Source: Pseudomonadota bacterium
GTDB taxonomy: Bacteria > Pseudomonadota > Gammaproteobacteria > Xanthomonadales > SZUA-38
Assembly (NCBI GenBank): GCA_039033415.1
Contig: JBCCCR010000001.1
Span: 344,718 to 408,717 of the forward strand
Direction of reading: 5' to 3'
DNA: 64,000 nt
Both the position numbers and the translations under genes were made by a program. Shown here in pieces: positions 62,404 to 64,000 of this stretch (positions are counted from its first letter, which is position 1; each line of letters starts with the position of its first letter). The notes beneath the pieces are model-generated. The model was not told the origin of the DNA. It searched no databases and saw only the letters and a list, made by a program, of their open reading frames with translations.

Positions 62404-63282
62404 ATGAACGATTGGTCCGAATTTAAGACTGCGATGATCGTCGCGAAACTTGGCTCGATCAGCGCAGCGGCATCAGCATTAAGCGTGCATCGCGCTACGG
62501 TTTCTCGTCATTTAGATGTGGTAGAGAGCACTTTAGGGACAACGTTGTTCGTAAGGCATCCGAGGGGTGTTGAACTGACTGAAGCCGGTATGGAAATGCT
62601 CACGGTTACGCAAAATGTTCAGCATCTCTTCGATGCACTGAAAGGACGGTTGCGCAATGCCCAGGTTGATCAATCCGGCGAGCTGATCGTCACCGCTTTG
62701 TGGGGCGTAATGCCGCTAATCATGCCAGCGGTAAAATCGTTTAACAAAAGACACCCAAGGGTGTCAGTCAAATTTGTTTGTGCTGAAGAGAACTTACGCC
62801 TGGAGTATGGCGAAGCGCACGTAGCCGTTCGAGCAGGCTCCGAACCAACAGATTTAGACTATGTCGTTCGGCGAGCACCACCAATCAGATTTAGCCCTTA
62901 TATCGAGAAAACGGCACTCTTCGAGCTGGAATCAACGTCGGATTTCGAGAGTTGGAGAGACCTGCCGTTCATTTGGCTAATGGACTCTGACGGCCAGCCG
63001 CTTGCTAGCTGGGTTAAGCCTCACATAAAAGAGCAGGGTGCCGCGTTGCTAGTAAATACACCTGCTGCGGTGCTGCCAGCGGTTCTCGCGGGTGTGGGAG
63101 TCGGGTATTTACCTCGGCATATCGGCGCGCAGTACGATCAACTGGTAGAACTGGATCCGTTGAACGACGACCAGGAGATGCCACTTTGGGTAATTTCACA
63201 CAGAGATCTCACAAAAACCCCCATTGTCCGCGAGTTTATTCGACAGATCATGCAGACGACGGAAGATGAAAATCAGACTTAA
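62404..63282 (+). CDS. LysR-family regulator of the island cluster
   Basis: 292 residues. The helix-turn-helix lies in 'GSISAAASALSVHRATVSRHLDVVE' region (about 17-41) and the effector domain from about 90. Sequence around 'RATVSRHL' differs from the usual 'PSVSRQI' form but keeps the recognition helix pattern. It is divergent from the SnoaL-AhpD-hydrolase cluster and so is its likely activator. A membrane protein gene follows 31 bases downstream. Confidence 0.9.
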   Translation: MNDWSEFKTAMIVAKLGSISAAASALSVHRATVSRHLDVVESTLGTTLFVRHPRGVELTEAGMEMLTVTQNVQHLFDALKGRLRNAQVDQSGELIVTALWGVMPLIMPAVKSFNKRHPRVSVKFVCAEENLRLEYGEAHVAVRAGSEPTDLDYVVRRAPPIRFSPYIEKTALFELESTSDFESWRDLPFIWLMDSDGQPLASWVKPHIKEQGAALLVNTPAAVLPAVLAGVGVGYLPRHIGAQYDQLVELDPLNDDQEMPLWVISHRDLTKTPIVREFIRQIMQTTEDENQT

Positions 63283-63313
63283 GCTCGCAATTCGCTCCGT
63301 GTCAGCCAATTGA

Positions 63314-64000
63314 ATGTCGACGACTAATCAACACCTCGCTGGGCTTAGTCTGGCCGCTCTCTTTGGTCTTGCGTGGGTACCTTTTGGTCAACAGGCATTT
63401 ATGGTCGACAATTGGATGAAGGTCGGTGCATTTATCGCGCCAGTCGTCCTGTTTTTCGGATTCAAGATTCGCGACGATTCACGGATTCCTTGGTCAATCG
63501 ATGTTGGATTAGTCGCGTGTTTGCTGACTGCCGCTTACCTAATTCACCAGGTTGAGGAACACTGGGTCGATCTCTTGGGGCGCGAATATCCACTTTACGA
63601 CTATCTGAACGGATTGATTGCGAGTCTGTTCGGCGAGGACAAATACGGCATCCTAGACCGTAGTGGGATCTTCTACATCAACGCCGGTATGGTCTGGACC
63701 GCGGGCTTTCTGGCGATACTAACAGGCCCCAAAAAGATCTTTCCGAGCTTGGCAATGGCCGGTGTTATGTTTGTAAACGCGCTCGCACATATTGCGAATG
63801 CGGTTGCTACCACGAGCTACAACGCCGGCCTTGCGACTTCTGTGATTCTGTTCTTACCACTAAGCCTCACTTTCTTCCGGGGGACATATCGCGCGGGCAC
63901 AGCCAATCTGAAGCTGATTTTAGCGGCGATACTATGGGGCTTCCTGGCACACGTCATTCTCTTTGCCGGGTTGTTTGCTTCGGTTGTGCAAGGGCTCGTC
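63314..64000 (+). CDS. HXXEE-domain membrane protein, 3' end outside the window
   Basis: 229 codons are visible, all open to the window end. The frame starts 'MSTTNQHLAGLSLAALFGLA' and has about six hydrophobic helices. 'LIHQVEEHW' provides the H-x-x-E-E signature on the second helix, and 'NALAHIANAV' the later conserved Asn and His. HXXEE proteins are integral membrane proteins of unknown function, suspected metal-dependent enzymes. It follows the LysR gene on the same strand and may be its cotranscribed partner. Confidence 0.75.
   Translation, partial: MSTTNQHLAGLSLAALFGLAWVPFGQQAFMVDNWMKVGAFIAPVVLFFGFKIRDDSRIPWSIDVGLVACLLTAAYLIHQVEEHWVDLLGREYPLYDYLNGLIASLFGEDKYGILDRSGIFYINAGMVWTAGFLAILTGPKKIFPSLAMAGVMFVNALAHIANAVATTSYNAGLATSVILFLPLSLTFFRGTYRAGTANLKLILAAILWGFLAHVILFAGLFASVVQGLV

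Overview
The window is high-GC chromosomal DNA from a gammaproteobacterium. The evidence is gene order: an unbroken mreB-mreC-mreD-mrdA-rodA-mltB-rlpA-dacA-ybeD-lipB-lipA run, a divergent gatCAB operon, a class II ribonucleotide reductase split as in Pseudomonas (nrdJa/nrdJb), and a Xanthomonadales-like 'DGVFASGFE' C-terminus on a large secreted protein. I cannot assign a genus; a free-living marine or soil relative of Chromatiales/Xanthomonadales fits best.

Layout. 1-9150: a cut-off and apparently frame-broken ada gene, an anti-sigma-like DUF3379 protein, an Lrp regulator divergent from a Leu/Phe/Val-type amino-acid dehydrogenase, a HisD-paralogue/SDR pair, a membrane-anchored class C beta-lactamase-fold hydrolase, an ASCH-like protein and endonuclease III. 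9177-16417: a LysR regulator divergent from a PNPOx-FNR flavoprotein fusion, a PAP2-type membrane protein, and a compact four-gene minus-strand operon (CmcJ/NvfI-type oxygenase, luciferase-like monooxygenase, SDR, crotonase) that looks like an undescribed small-molecule pathway. 16580-18661: an AT-richer patch with a HAD-like protein, a LysR regulator and an abutting RNA 2'-phosphotransferase (kptA). 19630-26051: an iron module (FecI/FecR/TonB-dependent receptor on the minus strand, two small membrane proteins plus a PepSY reductase on the plus strand) around a Fur-box-like sequence. 26136-29177: nrdJb, nrdJa and tandem NrdR boxes. 29409-34055: DegQ-like protease, PstS-like binding protein, HAD phosphatase, M17 aminopeptidase. 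34121-36331: Prc protease. 36576-47175: the elongasome/lipoylation cluster. 47388-51605: gatCAB and a PfkB kinase. 51673-54615: a 980-residue secreted multidomain protein.

At 54794-54870 lies a tRNA-Met(CAT) with a strong stable-RNA promoter. Immediately downstream the content changes: a tyrosine integrase, an excisionase-like HTH protein, a second and unrelated tyrosine recombinase, a 650-bp gene-free interval packed with inverted repeats, then a cluster of secreted or exported proteins (Asp-nucleophile alpha/beta hydrolase, duplicated AhpD-fold protein with calcium-binding repeats, SnoaL-like protein) with a divergent LysR regulator, and an HXXEE membrane protein cut by the window end. I read this as the left end of an integrative element in the tRNA gene; its right end is not in the window.

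How genes work together: the MreBCD-PBP2-RodA-MltB-RlpA-DacA genes build and trim lateral-wall peptidoglycan, and the chain ends in lipoate attachment (LipB/LipA). The iron module couples siderophore uptake, surface signalling and probable reduction. The island cluster resembles a LysR-controlled periplasmic catabolic or detoxification cassette of unknown substrate. No CRISPR array, rRNA, transposase or recognisable anti-phage operon was seen.
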